Assembly: GCA_964594115.1 (NCBI GenBank)
Contig: CAZQLD010000011.1
Location: 1 to 37,754, forward strand
Source of the DNA: MFWN01 sp964594115
GTDB taxonomy: Archaea > Nanobdellota > Nanobdellia > Pacearchaeales > GW2011-AR1
DNA: 37,754 nt
Direction: 5' to 3'
Shown here: positions 30,339 to 37,754 of the stretch, one piece after another
How positions within the stretch are numbered: the first letter of the stretch is position 1
Layout of the letters: each line of letters begins with the position of its first letter
Notes under the pieces: generated by a model
What the model was told of the DNA's origin: nothing
What the model saw: only the letters and a program-made list of their open reading frames with translations
Databases searched by the model: none
Program-made: the position numbers and the translations under genes

Positions 30339-30743
30339 TTACTTTTTCCCTAAATTTATTTTATTCAAATATTGCGCTAGTTGCTTCATATCATCTGATT
30401 TTCCTGCTAATTCACTATAAAATTTATTATCCATAGAATGAAAATATTTGCTAATGTTTTGAATGACTTTTTTATAATTTTTTTTAATGTCTCCATTTCT
30501 TATAAGTAAATAAACCCCCATTGCATATTTTAATATTCCCTCTGTTAAAACTCTCTTAGCACTATCTTCTATTTTAGGGATTTCCAATAACAGCCGAGTC
30601 ATATCTGATATTTCTCGTTTAAGAGCTTGGTCTAATGTTTCATTGTTTTTACTTGAGCGTTCAATAAGACCATATTCTACTAATCCTTCATTAAAGGCTG
30701 TTAAGCCTTCTAACATCTTTTCATTAAAACCACATAATGGCAT
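30339..30743 (-). CDS. helical hypothetical protein, MPxxGF family
   Basis: A 134-residue, all-helical, soluble protein starting MPLCGFNEKMLEGLTAFNEG. It shares the N-terminal signature with the following 56-residue gene and is co-transcribed with it. A central hydrophobic helix (LTEGILKYAMGVYLLI) is probably buried. No catalytic motif recognised. It diverges from the tandem-Lrp regulator gene across a 127-bp region with candidate operator sites. Confidence 0.6.
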   Translation of the reverse strand: MPLCGFNEKMLEGLTAFNEGLVEYGLIERSSKNNETLDQALKREISDMTRLLLEIPKIEDSAKRVLTEGILKYAMGVYLLIRNGDIKKNYKKVIQNISKYFHSMDNKFYSELAGKSDDMKQLAQYLNKINLGKK

Positions 30744-30809
30744 TTTCTATTTCCCTTATTCTAATTACTATTTAATTACTAATATAATGAATTTGCTTTA
30801 TATAAATTC

Positions 30810-30870
30810 TTTTACACTATTTTTTTACTAAAACGAAATATTTATATATGATTAGTTCATTTGTGTAAAA
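30810..30870 (+). promoter_or_regulatory. TATA box flanked by 8-bp inverted repeats (candidate autoregulatory operator)
   Basis: TTTTACAC (30810-30817) and GTGTAAAA (30863-30870, touching the ATG) are perfect inverted repeats flanking a TATA box at about 30838-30848. Lrp-family proteins bind such palindromes, so the downstream regulator may repress its own transcription here. Confidence 0.5.
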
Positions 30871-31842
30871 ATGGATAAAAAAAATATAAAGATATTAAAA
30901 GAGCTCCTTAAGAATTCTAGAACTCCTTTAACAAAGCTTAGCAAGAATGTCGGGCTTTCTAGAGAAAATATTTATTATAGGATTCAGAATCTTATTAAAA
31001 AAAAGTTTATCAGGGATTTTATTGTGGACATAGATTATAAGAAATTAAAATTCTCCCACTATGTTGTTTTTCTACAATATGATAAAATAACTCTTGAAAA
31101 AGAAAAGCAGATTATAGAATATCTTAAAGAGAGTAAGAATGCAAGTTGGATAGGCCCCTTAACAGGAAAAATGAGTTTGTGTTTTGATATTTATTTGAGA
31201 AATACAAATGAACTAAATCAGTTCTTGATAAATTTTTTGACAAAATTTAAAGATAATATAGGAGAATATTTAGTATTAAATGTTTCTGAATCTGAATATT
31301 TTTTTAATAAAATAATTAATCAGCCATTATTTATTCAAAAACAAAATAGAGAAACAGAAACTATTAAACTTGATAAAACAGATTTAGCTATATTAAAAAG
31401 ATTGAATAATAATCCAAGAAGTTCTTATATTAAAATATCTGAAGGTCTAAAGCTCACACCAAATGCAATGAAGCAGAGAATAAAGAACCTTGAAAAAAAG
31501 AACGTTATTGTAGGCTATTCTATATCTTTAAACTATAAGGCTTTTGGATTTGAATGGCAAGGCTTACAAATAAGATTGACTAATCCAGATAAAGAAATTG
31601 AGAAAAAGATTAAAAATTATTTTAGAGAAAATAAGAAAGTTGTTTTTTTCTATCAATATACAAAATCTGGCATATATGATTTTGATATGGGGATTTTAAT
31701 TAAAAATTCTGGTGAATTAAGGGGGTTTATTAATGAATTAAGAAGTAAATTTTATGAGGATATAGAAATTATAGATACTTTTCTAGTTCTCGAAGAAATC
31801 TCTAGCCACAAATTGCCGAGGGCAGTGTTTGAGTTAGAATAA
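30871..31842 (+). CDS. tandem Lrp/AsnC-family transcriptional regulator
   Basis: A 323-residue protein made of two Lrp/AsnC units in one chain. Unit 1: HTH (LTKLSKNVGLSRENIYYRIQ) then an alpha/beta RAM-like domain (KFSHYVVFLQYDKI). Unit 2 starts near residue 168 (DKTDLAILKRLNNNPRSSYI, then KLTPNAMKQRIKNLEKKNVI) with another RAM-like domain (FEWQGLQIRL). Normal Lrp proteins have one unit of about 150 residues and dimerise; this fusion could act as a built-in dimer. It binds DNA and probably senses a small ligand, not identifiable here. Inverted repeats upstream suggest autoregulation. Confidence 0.82.
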   Translation: MDKKNIKILKELLKNSRTPLTKLSKNVGLSRENIYYRIQNLIKKKFIRDFIVDIDYKKLKFSHYVVFLQYDKITLEKEKQIIEYLKESKNASWIGPLTGKMSLCFDIYLRNTNELNQFLINFLTKFKDNIGEYLVLNVSESEYFFNKIINQPLFIQKQNRETETIKLDKTDLAILKRLNNNPRSSYIKISEGLKLTPNAMKQRIKNLEKKNVIVGYSISLNYKAFGFEWQGLQIRLTNPDKEIEKKIKNYFRENKKVVFFYQYTKSGIYDFDMGILIKNSGELRGFINELRSKFYEDIEIIDTFLVLEEISSHKLPRAVFELE

Positions 31843-31860
31843 ATGTTTTTAAAAACATTT
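31841..31860. promoter_or_regulatory. perfect 20-bp palindrome before aIF5A
   Basis: AAATGTTTTTAAAAACATTT is a perfect palindrome overlapping the Lrp stop codon (31840-31842) and abutting the aIF5A TATA box ACATTTATAAATCT (31854-31867). It could be an operator for the aIF5A promoter, a BRE-like site, or a weak terminator. Confidence 0.5.
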
Positions 31861-31886
31861 ATAAATCTATTTCTGGTTGAGGTATT

Positions 31887-32270
31887 ATGGTTTTTAAAAT
31901 TATAAATGCTACAGAAGCTAAACCTGGAACAAACATATTAATTGAAGGGGCTCCTTGCACTGTTAAAAGCCAGGACATAAGTAAGACAGGAAAACACGGA
32001 CATGCAAAATGCAGAATTGAGGCGGTTGGAGTCTTGGATGGCAAGAAGAGAGTTATTGTTCTTCCAGGTCATGAAAGAGTAGAAGTTCCGCTTATAGAGA
32101 AAAAAAAGGCGCAAGTATTGAATATTTCAGCAGAGAAAGCAAGTGTTATGGACTTAGAGAGTTTTGAAACTTTTGATGTTATGAAGGACCCAGAATTAGA
32201 GGTTGGCGAAGGAGACCAGGTAGAATACTGGAAAATAAATGAAGAGAAGATAATTAAAAGGACATTATAA
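31887..32270 (+). CDS. eif5a: translation factor aIF5A
   Basis: A 127-residue protein with the SH3-like domain and conserved loop SKTGKHGHAK; Lys36 in this loop is the residue modified to hypusine or deoxyhypusine. The second OB-fold domain follows (KKRVIVLPGHERVEVPLIEK). It helps ribosomes through difficult peptide bonds such as polyproline. A TATA box ends about 20 nt before the ATG, so the mRNA is leaderless. It heads an operon with eL40 and the site-2 protease. Confidence 0.93.
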   Translation: MVFKIINATEAKPGTNILIEGAPCTVKSQDISKTGKHGHAKCRIEAVGVLDGKKRVIVLPGHERVEVPLIEKKKAQVLNISAEKASVMDLESFETFDVMKDPELEVGEGDQVEYWKINEEKIIKRTL

Positions 32271-32273
32271 AAA

Positions 32274-32435
32274 ATGGCAAAAATAGCTGCAGCACAAGCA
32301 AGACTTTTCAAAAATACTTTTGTATGCAAAAAGTGTAAGATTAAGGTTAGAGCAGAAGCCAGAAAGATTATAACTGGGAAAGTTAGATGTAGAAAATGCG
32401 GGGGAAGAGCATTCAGGACAATAAGGAAAAAATAA
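32274..32435 (+). CDS. rpl40e: ribosomal protein eL40
   Basis: A 53-residue zinc-ribbon protein starting MAKIAAAQARLFKNTFVCKK, with two CxxC pairs (18/21 and 39/42; CKKCKIK, CRKCGG) and the typical ending GRAFRTIRKK. In archaea it stands alone, without ubiquitin. Its ATG lies four nucleotides after the aIF5A stop. Confidence 0.93.
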   Translation: MAKIAAAQARLFKNTFVCKKCKIKVRAEARKIITGKVRCRKCGGRAFRTIRKK

Positions 32436-32448
32436 AGTTTAAAAAAAG

Positions 32449-33876
32449 ATGGAATTTATATATTATGACTTAATATTTCTGTTTTTATTCGGCATATTTG
32501 TAGCAGTCTTTCTCTATAAAACCCGAGACAAATTAAAGAGGGAGATGAAGATAGCTTTTTTATATAGGACTAAATTAGGAATAGGTTTTATTAATTATGT
32601 TGGAGAAAATTATAGGAAAACTCTTGGTGTTTTAAAATACATTTCAATTTCTGTGGGATATGTTTTGATGGGAACTGTTCTTTTTTTAATGTCAAGAATG
32701 GTCTATACTTATGTTAAATATCCTCAGATAACAAGATTAATTAAAGCACCGCCTCTTGCACCTGTAATTCCTTATTTTCCTAAATTATTCGGTATGGAAA
32801 CCTTTTTTCCACCGTTTTATTTTACATATTTTATTGTATCTATTGCAGTAGTTGCCACAGTTCATGAATTTGCACATGGTATTTTTGCGAAATATCATAA
32901 AATTAAAATTAAAAGTACTGGTGTTGCTTTTTTTGGACCTTTATTAGGGGCTTTTGTAGAACCTGATGAAAAACAAATGGATAAAAAATCTAAATCAGCC
33001 CAATTATCAATCTTAAGTGCCGGGGTTTTTGCAAATATAATTTTTGCTGGAATATTTTTATTGCTATGGGCAGGAATTTTTTACTCTTCTTTTGTTCCAT
33101 CAGGGGCCGTATTTGATTTGTATTCTTCATCTGTTGTCAACATAAGCTCCATAAGCATGATTAATGGGATTATTGTTAATAATGCTACAAATCAAAGCAT
33201 AATTGAACTAATTGCTAATTCAGAAAATGTTTTTAATGAGAATCTAACAAAAATTATTGCAGATGACAGAAGTTATTTAGTTGAAATTGAAAATTTAAAA
33301 GAACAATTAGAAGGACGTGATGATTCTGTTGAACTATATGATGATTTGCCTGCAATTAATGCCGGATTAGAAGGAGATATTATTAAGGTTGATGGAACCC
33401 CAATCACAACTTATAAAGATCTTTCAGAGGTTATGCCAAATTATAGTCCAAAAGATGAAATAAATATTAAAACAATGTATGAAGGAGAAGTTCTGGAGTA
33501 TGATATAACTTTAGGCGAAGACCCTAGACAAGAAGGCAGAGCGGTCTTAGGTGTGGGAAATAGTGTTTCAAGTTTATTGAGAATAGAAAACAGGTTTGCT
33601 TTTTTCAAAGAGCCTTTTACAAGATATGAAATAAAATGGGAAATCGCGCTATTTTTATATTACTTAGTTTTCTGGCTTTTTTTGATTAACTTATTGGTAG
33701 CTTTTTTTAATATGCTGCCTTTTGCTGTGATGGATGGCGGGAAATTTTTCTTCTTAACAATCTGGGGGCTTACTGGAAATGAAAAGATTGGCAAGGCCGC
33801 TTATAAATGGGTAGGTATTTTGATTTTGCTGTCCTTTGCTTTATTGATGATTACCTGGTTTTTTAGGATACTCTAA
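32449..33876 (+). CDS. M50-family site-2 intramembrane metalloprotease with PDZ domain
   Basis: A 475-residue membrane protein. The zinc-binding HEFAHG lies at residues 139-144 in a TM helix, and the third-ligand motif NMLPFAVMDGGKFF near residue 425. A PDZ-like domain lies between (AINAGLEGDIIKVDGTPITT-type sequence near 305-330). Together these define an S2P/RseP-type protease that cuts within the membrane, usually after a first cut, to release regulators or clear signal peptides. Flanking TM helices match the family. It is co-transcribed with aIF5A and eL40; no substrate is suggested locally. Confidence 0.9.
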   Translation: MEFIYYDLIFLFLFGIFVAVFLYKTRDKLKREMKIAFLYRTKLGIGFINYVGENYRKTLGVLKYISISVGYVLMGTVLFLMSRMVYTYVKYPQITRLIKAPPLAPVIPYFPKLFGMETFFPPFYFTYFIVSIAVVATVHEFAHGIFAKYHKIKIKSTGVAFFGPLLGAFVEPDEKQMDKKSKSAQLSILSAGVFANIIFAGIFLLLWAGIFYSSFVPSGAVFDLYSSSVVNISSISMINGIIVNNATNQSIIELIANSENVFNENLTKIIADDRSYLVEIENLKEQLEGRDDSVELYDDLPAINAGLEGDIIKVDGTPITTYKDLSEVMPNYSPKDEINIKTMYEGEVLEYDITLGEDPRQEGRAVLGVGNSVSSLLRIENRFAFFKEPFTRYEIKWEIALFLYYLVFWLFLINLLVAFFNMLPFAVMDGGKFFFLTIWGLTGNEKIGKAAYKWVGILILLSFALLMITWFFRIL

Positions 33877-33916
33877 ACTTAATTAGTTTTATAAATCTTT
33901 TTTTATTATATTTGTT

Positions 33917-34870
33917 ATGAAATCTAAAGTATTTGATAAATTAGAAAAACAACATTATTCTATTGTTGGAGAGCACTCTGCTGTTCAGGTTTGCAGATGG
34001 ACAAAGCATTCTTTGTTAAATATGGGAGAATGCTATAAAGAGAAATTTTATGGCATTAAGAGTCATGAATGCTGTCAGATGACTCCTTGGTTATCTTGCC
34101 AAAACCAGTGTCTGCATTGCTGGAGGCCAATAGAATTGAGCATTAAACTCGGAAATAAGACAGATAATCCAAAAAAAGTAATAGAAAACTGCATAAAAGC
34201 TCAGAGAAAACTTCTTTCAGGTTGCGGGGGTAATGAAAAAACAGACAAACAAAAATATAAACAAGCTCAGAATCCCTCTCAGTTTGCAATAAGTTTGATT
34301 GGGGAGCCTACTTTATACCCAAAACTTGCAGAGCTAATCAAAGAGCTAAGAAGACAAAAGAAGACAAGTTTCTTAGTTAGCAATGGCTTGCTTCCAGAAG
34401 CAATAAAAAAATTAGAAAAAAAGAACTCTCTTCCTACTCAATTATATGTTTCGCTTTTATATCCAGATGAAAAATTATTCAGAGAGATTACAAAAAATAA
34501 AGCAAAAGATTCTTGGAAAAAATTCAATCAAACTCTCTCTTTAATTAAAAATCTAAAAACAAGAACAGTAATAAGAATGACTTTAGTCAGAGATTTAAAC
34601 ATGGATGATGAGCATATAAAAAATTATGCGGAACTTATTAAAAAAGCATCTCCTGATTTTGTTGAAGTCAAAGGATTTATGTCAGTGGGGTTTGCAAGAG
34701 AGAGATTAGGATATAGCAGAATGCCAAGACATGAAGAAATTGCAGAATTTTCTAACAAACTTTTAAAATTGCTTCAAAAATACAAATTTCTAGACGACAA
34801 AATGGAAAGTAGAGTTGTTTTATTGGGTAAAGATAAAAAGAAAATGAAAATAAAAGAAGTAGAGGTTTAG
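33917..34870 (+). CDS. taw1: tRNA 4-demethylwyosine synthase (Taw1/TYW1)
   Basis: A 317-residue radical-SAM enzyme. The cluster motif CQNQCLHCWRP (Cys61, 65, 68) and SKVFDKLEKQHYSIVGEHSA mark Taw1, and MSVGFARERLGYSRMPRHEE is the conserved wyosine-base domain. It condenses pyruvate with N1-methylguanosine 37 of tRNA-Phe to make the tricyclic wyosine precursor. Family length is usual. TATA box GTTTTATAAATC at about 33886 gives a leaderless mRNA. Confidence 0.92.
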   Translation: MKSKVFDKLEKQHYSIVGEHSAVQVCRWTKHSLLNMGECYKEKFYGIKSHECCQMTPWLSCQNQCLHCWRPIELSIKLGNKTDNPKKVIENCIKAQRKLLSGCGGNEKTDKQKYKQAQNPSQFAISLIGEPTLYPKLAELIKELRRQKKTSFLVSNGLLPEAIKKLEKKNSLPTQLYVSLLYPDEKLFREITKNKAKDSWKKFNQTLSLIKNLKTRTVIRMTLVRDLNMDDEHIKNYAELIKKASPDFVEVKGFMSVGFARERLGYSRMPRHEEIAEFSNKLLKLLQKYKFLDDKMESRVVLLGKDKKKMKIKEVEV

Positions 34871-34872
34871 CT

Positions 34873-35220
34873 TCACATAAAAATTATCCCGTCTTTTGTC
34901 AATGCAGTGAATCTTATTCCTACTGGTATTGAGAGAAGGGCTGAGATAAGTGCCATGTGCTCTTTTCCTGTTCCACTTGCAATGCTTAAGGCAACTTCGG
35001 TTCCTTTAATTTTTCCTTTTAATTTTTTAAGAGTCTCATTTTTTAAATCAATCAAACTTCCAGGATTAACTTCAATAAAATCATGTTTTTCCTCAACAGT
35101 AAATTTTTTTGCGAAATTATCCCCTATGAGGATTATCCTGTCCCACTCTCCTTGTTTAACAAGTCCAGAAACCTGTCCCCAGGTTCCTTTTCCTGATGAT
35201 AATAAAGCTATTAATTCCAT
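34873..35220 (-). CDS. small Rossmann-like protein, CARF-like features
   Basis: A 115-residue protein: MELIALLSSGKGTWGQVSGL, then WDRIILIGDNF, and late TEVALSIASGTGKEHMALIS with ALL.IPVGIRF. The alternating strand-helix pattern and the conserved (S/T)G(T/G)(G/K) turn followed by hydrophobic helix recall the small Rossmann-fold CARF family, but no CRISPR genes are near and the match is by eye only. It converges on taw1 with a 2-bp gap and diverges from the wHTH gene at 35283. Confidence 0.6.
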   Translation of the reverse strand: MELIALLSSGKGTWGQVSGLVKQGEWDRIILIGDNFAKKFTVEEKHDFIEVNPGSLIDLKNETLKKLKGKIKGTEVALSIASGTGKEHMALISALLSIPVGIRFTALTKDGIIFM

Positions 35221-35282
35221 TTTAAAAATAAAAAGAATAGATTTATAAGTTTTTATATGTTGAGAGATATATAAAAAGAAAG

Positions 35283-35738
35283 ATGGTAAAAGACAGTCCT
35301 TTAAGTGAAATAACCTTAAGAAAATACGAAAAACCTTATCAATTAGAGGACAGAGAACTTGTGAAAAAAATCTGCCTGTCTCTTGGTTTGCTACAGCCAG
35401 GAGATTCTAGAGATGTTATTGTTGATATCTTGTTAATTCTAGTAGAGGCTAGTAAAAAGGGAAAGGCGATTTCAAGTGAAGAGATTAAAATTAAGGCAGA
35501 GGAACTGAGGAAGAAGCATAATCTTGAAATGAAGGGTATAGCTGAGAGCAACATAAGAAGACAGTTAAAAAGATTAAGAGACTTGATGCTTATAGAAAAG
35601 AAAAATAACCTTTACAATCTTTCTGAATTTGAGAGTCTTGAAACAATTTTTGAAAATAAGATAGAAAAATTCCTCATTCCGCAAACAATTGAGAGGATAA
35701 GAGAATATCTTGCAGAATTAGAAGATATGTTTAAATAG
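35283..35738 (+). CDS. winged-helix protein upstream of the L1 operon
   Basis: A 151-residue protein with a central HTH-like region (SSEEIKIKAEELRKKHNLEM, then AESNIRRQLKRLRDLMLIEK) and a charged C-terminal helix. It may bind DNA or RNA, but no family is recognised. It shares a bidirectional AT-rich promoter region with the minus-strand gene at 34873-35220 (TATA ATTTATAAG at about 35240). It precedes the L1 promoter; a regulatory link is only positional. Confidence 0.65.
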   Translation: MVKDSPLSEITLRKYEKPYQLEDRELVKKICLSLGLLQPGDSRDVIVDILLILVEASKKGKAISSEEIKIKAEELRKKHNLEMKGIAESNIRRQLKRLRDLMLIEKKNNLYNLSEFESLETIFENKIEKFLIPQTIERIREYLAELEDMFK

Positions 35739-35783
35739 AAGTTAACTAGGCAGTTTCTCGCCCAGAGTGGCTTTCCAAAAGAA

Positions 35784-35879
35784 AGATTTATAAATCAGGT
35801 TTTTCTTGGAGATTTAACCAAACTACATCGTCGAGTCTGTTTTTCTGGACACAGACGCATAGGTAGAAGGTCAGAGAAG
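35784..35879 (+). promoter_or_regulatory. L1 operon promoter and leader
   Basis: The TATA box AGATTTATAAATC (35784-35796) predicts transcription from about 35820 and a 60-nt leader. The leader has a 6-bp hairpin GTCTGT/ACAGAC (35835-35840, 35851-35856) followed by GGTAGAAGGTCAGAGAAG before the ATG. Archaeal L1 is known to autoregulate by binding its own mRNA, but I cannot match this leader to the known L1 site. Confidence 0.5.
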
Positions 35880-36500
35880 ATGGATAGAAAATCTATTTTA
35901 AAAGCATTAGAAAAATTAAGAAAAGAAAAGAAACGCAAATTTTCGCAGACAGCAGACCTAATCATAAATCTAAGGAATTTTAATGTTAAAAAACAAAGTA
36001 TTAATCTTGTTGTTGATCTTCCTCATAAAGTTAAAGAAAAAAAAGTATGTGCTTTTTTAACAAAAAAATCTGATCTTGTGAACACAATAACCCAATCTGA
36101 GTTTAAAAAATACGGAGGAAAGGCATTAAAGAATTTAGTAAAAAAATATGATTTTTTTATTGCAGTAGCTAGTTTAATGCCGGCTGTTGCAACAAGTTTT
36201 GGGAAAGTTCTAGGACCGGTAGGCAAGATGCCAAGCCCGCAATTGGGTGTATTAGGAACAGAAGATAACAAAGCAATAGAAGAACTATTAGGCAAGATAA
36301 ACAAAGCATTAAAAATTAAAAGTAAAGAGCCAAGTTTGAAAATAGCTATAGGAAATGAAGATATGAAAGACGAGGAAATAGCAGAAAATGCTTCAAAAGT
36401 GTATAAAGCTGTTTTTGATGTTTTACCAAGAAAAAAAGAAAATCTCAAATCTGTTCTAATTAAATTTACTATGACAAAACCTAGAAAATTAGAGATGTAA
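35880..36500 (+). CDS. rpl1: ribosomal protein uL1
   Basis: A 206-residue protein. ADLIINLRNFNVKKQSINLV-type start, GPVGKMPSPQLGVLG in the middle, and the ending KFTMTKPRKLEM are conserved in archaeal uL1. It forms the L1 stalk, which guides E-site tRNA release, and is a translational repressor of its own operon in archaea. It is followed by L10 and L12 with gaps of one or two bases, the standard archaeal order. Confidence 0.94.
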   Translation: MDRKSILKALEKLRKEKKRKFSQTADLIINLRNFNVKKQSINLVVDLPHKVKEKKVCAFLTKKSDLVNTITQSEFKKYGGKALKNLVKKYDFFIAVASLMPAVATSFGKVLGPVGKMPSPQLGVLGTEDNKAIEELLGKINKALKIKSKEPSLKIAIGNEDMKDEEIAENASKVYKAVFDVLPRKKENLKSVLIKFTMTKPRKLEM

Positions 36501-36501
36501 A

Positions 36502-37356
36502 ATGGCAGAAGGAAAAAAGGAAAGAAAAATATCTGAGAAAAAAATAAAAACAGTTAAGAGATTAGTCAGTTTTATTAATGATAATGATACTATTGTTATT
36601 GCTTCTATAAAAAATCTTCCTGCTAAACAATTCCAGGATATAAGGAAAAAATTAAGGGGAAAGGCAGAGGTTATAGTTGTTAAAAAAAGAATTATGCTTA
36701 AAGCAATAGAAGAATCTAAAAGTAAAAATCTTGATGTTTTAAAAGAGCATGTGCAGGAAGATTCTGCGATTCTCTTTTCTAAAGAAGATGCTTTTATGCT
36801 TGCTGGTTTTTTAGCTGAAAACAAAAATCCTATTAAAGCAAAAGCAGGACAGATGGCAATAGAGGACATTGAAGTAGAAGAAGGTCCTACTGATTTATTA
36901 CCAGGCCCTGCTATTAGTGAATTTGGAAATTTAGGTATAAAAATAGCAGTAGAAGAAGGTAAAATAGCTGTGAAAGAGAAAAGAGTTATTGTAAAGAAAG
37001 ACGAAAAAATAAGTGAAGCAGCAGCTTCTCTGATGGCTAAGCTTGACATAAAACCTTTTAAAATAGGTTTAGAGCCTCTTGCAATTTATGATGGAAAGAC
37101 AGGCAAGATTTATCTTGATGTCAAGATAGATAAAGAAAAAGCAACTGAAGATATTAAGATTGCAGCATTCAAGAGTCTTGAATTTGCGCAAAAGATTGTT
37201 TATTATTGCAAAGAAACAATTGGCTTTTTATTTGGAAAAGCAAATGCCAATAGAGCAGCTTTAGAAAAGCTGCAACCAGAAGAACCTAAAGAAGAAAAGA
37301 GTGAGGGGGAAAAAGAGAAAAAACAAGAAGAAAATAAATCCCAGGAGGAAAAATAA
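36502..37356 (+). CDS. rpl10: ribosomal protein uL10 (P0)
   Basis: A 284-residue protein. The RNA-binding part starts KISEKKIKTVKRLVSFINDN and includes NLPAKQFQDIRKKLRGKAEV; the insertion domain and C-terminal P-stalk-binding helices follow. The ending is highly charged (EEPKEEKSEGEKEKKQEEN), as in archaeal P0. It anchors L12 dimers on the stalk base formed with uL11. Confidence 0.94.
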   Translation: MAEGKKERKISEKKIKTVKRLVSFINDNDTIVIASIKNLPAKQFQDIRKKLRGKAEVIVVKKRIMLKAIEESKSKNLDVLKEHVQEDSAILFSKEDAFMLAGFLAENKNPIKAKAGQMAIEDIEVEEGPTDLLPGPAISEFGNLGIKIAVEEGKIAVKEKRVIVKKDEKISEAAASLMAKLDIKPFKIGLEPLAIYDGKTGKIYLDVKIDKEKATEDIKIAAFKSLEFAQKIVYYCKETIGFLFGKANANRAALEKLQPEEPKEEKSEGEKEKKQEENKSQEEK

Positions 37357-37358
37357 AA

Positions 37359-37643
37359 ATGGAATATATATACGCGAGTTTGTTTTTACATAAGCTTGGA
37401 AAAGAAATTAATGAAGAGAATTTAAAGAAGATTATAGAAGCAGCAGGTGGAACAGCAGATGAAGCAAAGATAAAGACCCTGATAGCTAGTTTGAAAGATG
37501 TGGATATAGAAAAAGAATTAGAAACTGCAGTTGTAGCAACACCAGTCGCAACTGGACCTGTAGAGGGTACAGAAAAGAAAGAAGAGAAAAAGGAAGAAAA
37601 GAAAGAAGAAGCTGCAGAAGGACTTTCATCATTATTCGGCTAA
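37359..37643 (+). CDS. rpl12: ribosomal protein P1/L12 (archaeal stalk protein)
   Basis: A 94-residue protein: N-terminal dimerisation helices (MEYIYASLFLHKLGKEINEE), acidic-lysine hinge (EKKEEKKEEKKEEAAEG) and the conserved tip GLSSLFG that contacts translation GTPases. This matches archaeal P1. The stop codon lies inside a 13-bp inverted repeat that looks like a terminator. Confidence 0.94.
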   Translation: MEYIYASLFLHKLGKEINEENLKKIIEAAGGTADEAKIKTLIASLKDVDIEKELETAVVATPVATGPVEGTEKKEEKKEEKKEEAAEGLSSLFG

Positions 37644-37683
37644 TCAACCAGTCAATTTTTTTAGTTTATAGACTGGTTGATTA
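37641..37683 (+). terminator. 13-bp hairpin terminator covering the L12 stop codon
   Basis: TAATCAACCAGTC (37641-37653) pairs perfectly with GACTGGTTGATTA (37671-37683) around a 17-nt U-rich loop. The first three bases are the L12 stop codon. It could terminate transcription or protect the 3' end; hairpin terminators are uncommon in archaea, where oligo-T tracts suffice. Confidence 0.6.
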
Positions 37684-37701
37684 ACATAATTGGATTTCTA
37701 A

Positions 37702-37754
37702 TAAAAAAGCTTTAAAAGCCATAAACTATTAATGTTTATAAGCCGCCGTGGCAC
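37702..37754 (+). promoter_or_regulatory. promoter and possible start of an RNA gene at the window edge
   Basis: AAGCTTTAAAAG (about 37708) and TGTTTATAAG (37732-37741) are TATA-like, and a sudden GC-rich GCCGCCGTGGCAC begins at 37742. A 7-base stem followed by TGGC is typical of a tRNA start in this AT-rich genome, but only 13 bases are visible, so this is tentative. Confidence 0.35.

Noticed and set aside
1..37754. CRISPR arrays, insertion sequences, integrases, rRNA genes
   Set aside because: No regularly spaced repeats, transposase or integrase motifs, or rRNA sequence were seen.

Overview
The window is an AT-rich, gene-dense archaeal chromosome segment. Archaeal markers include aIF5A, eL40, eL43, Rpo12 (RpoP), prefoldin beta, Spt5, a 55-residue SecE, P-stalk proteins L10/L12, FtsZ with SepF, and wyosine synthase Taw1. 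TATA boxes of the form TTTATAA lie about 25 nt before many starts. Short genes, an archaeosortase-like protein, an archaeal S-layer protein and many single-pass membrane proteins suggest a DPANN archaeon of the Woesearchaeota/Pacearchaeota type. That placement is inferred from gene content, not a tree.

Layout: (1) 1-13373, plus strand, is a surface/pilin-like locus. A type-IV-pilin-like gene followed by a giant Cys-rich surface protein occurs twice. In the second copy the large protein is split into N- and C-terminal genes with a small lipoprotein-like gene between them. A Cys-rich microprotein and four more single-TM pilin-like proteins follow. Between these sits a wHTH-nucleotidyltransferase/HEPN pair joined to the next gene by ATGA overlaps. 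(2) 13370-15139, minus: a small ORF flanked by a 14-bp direct repeat, a GT2-TPR glycosyltransferase and a wHTH regulator. (3) 15140-18140: the S-layer gene with duplicated promoter boxes, a leader with two competing helices, and a strong Shine-Dalgarno. (4) 18273-23742: membrane proteins, a DUF368 polyprenyl-phosphate transporter, an archaeosortase-like protein and an acidic surface protein whose C-terminus looks like a sortase substrate.

(5) 23747-30743, minus, is mostly information processing: a truncated Dph2-like protein, SepF, a Tat-signal-like pseudogene, prefoldin beta, Rpo12, eL43, tRNA-Pro(UGG), L11, Spt5, Nudix, SecE, FtsZ, FKBP and two small paralogues. (6) 30871-37643: tandem-Lrp regulator, aIF5A, eL40, site-2 protease, Taw1, a minus-strand Rossmann-like protein, a wHTH protein and the L1-L10-L12 operon, which ends in a hairpin covering the L12 stop codon. 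The window ends at a probable start of another RNA gene.

The leading candidates for undescribed biology are: the duplicated pilin/Cys-rich surface locus with its embedded NTase-HEPN pair and 20-bp-phased operator; the archaeosortase with a neighbouring ITGAAV-type C-terminal signal; a recurrent leader element before three minus-strand genes, two copies of which encode 26-27-codon mini-ORFs overlapping the L11 and Spt5 starts by ATGA; and the S-layer mRNA leader. All were read by eye; no searches were run.
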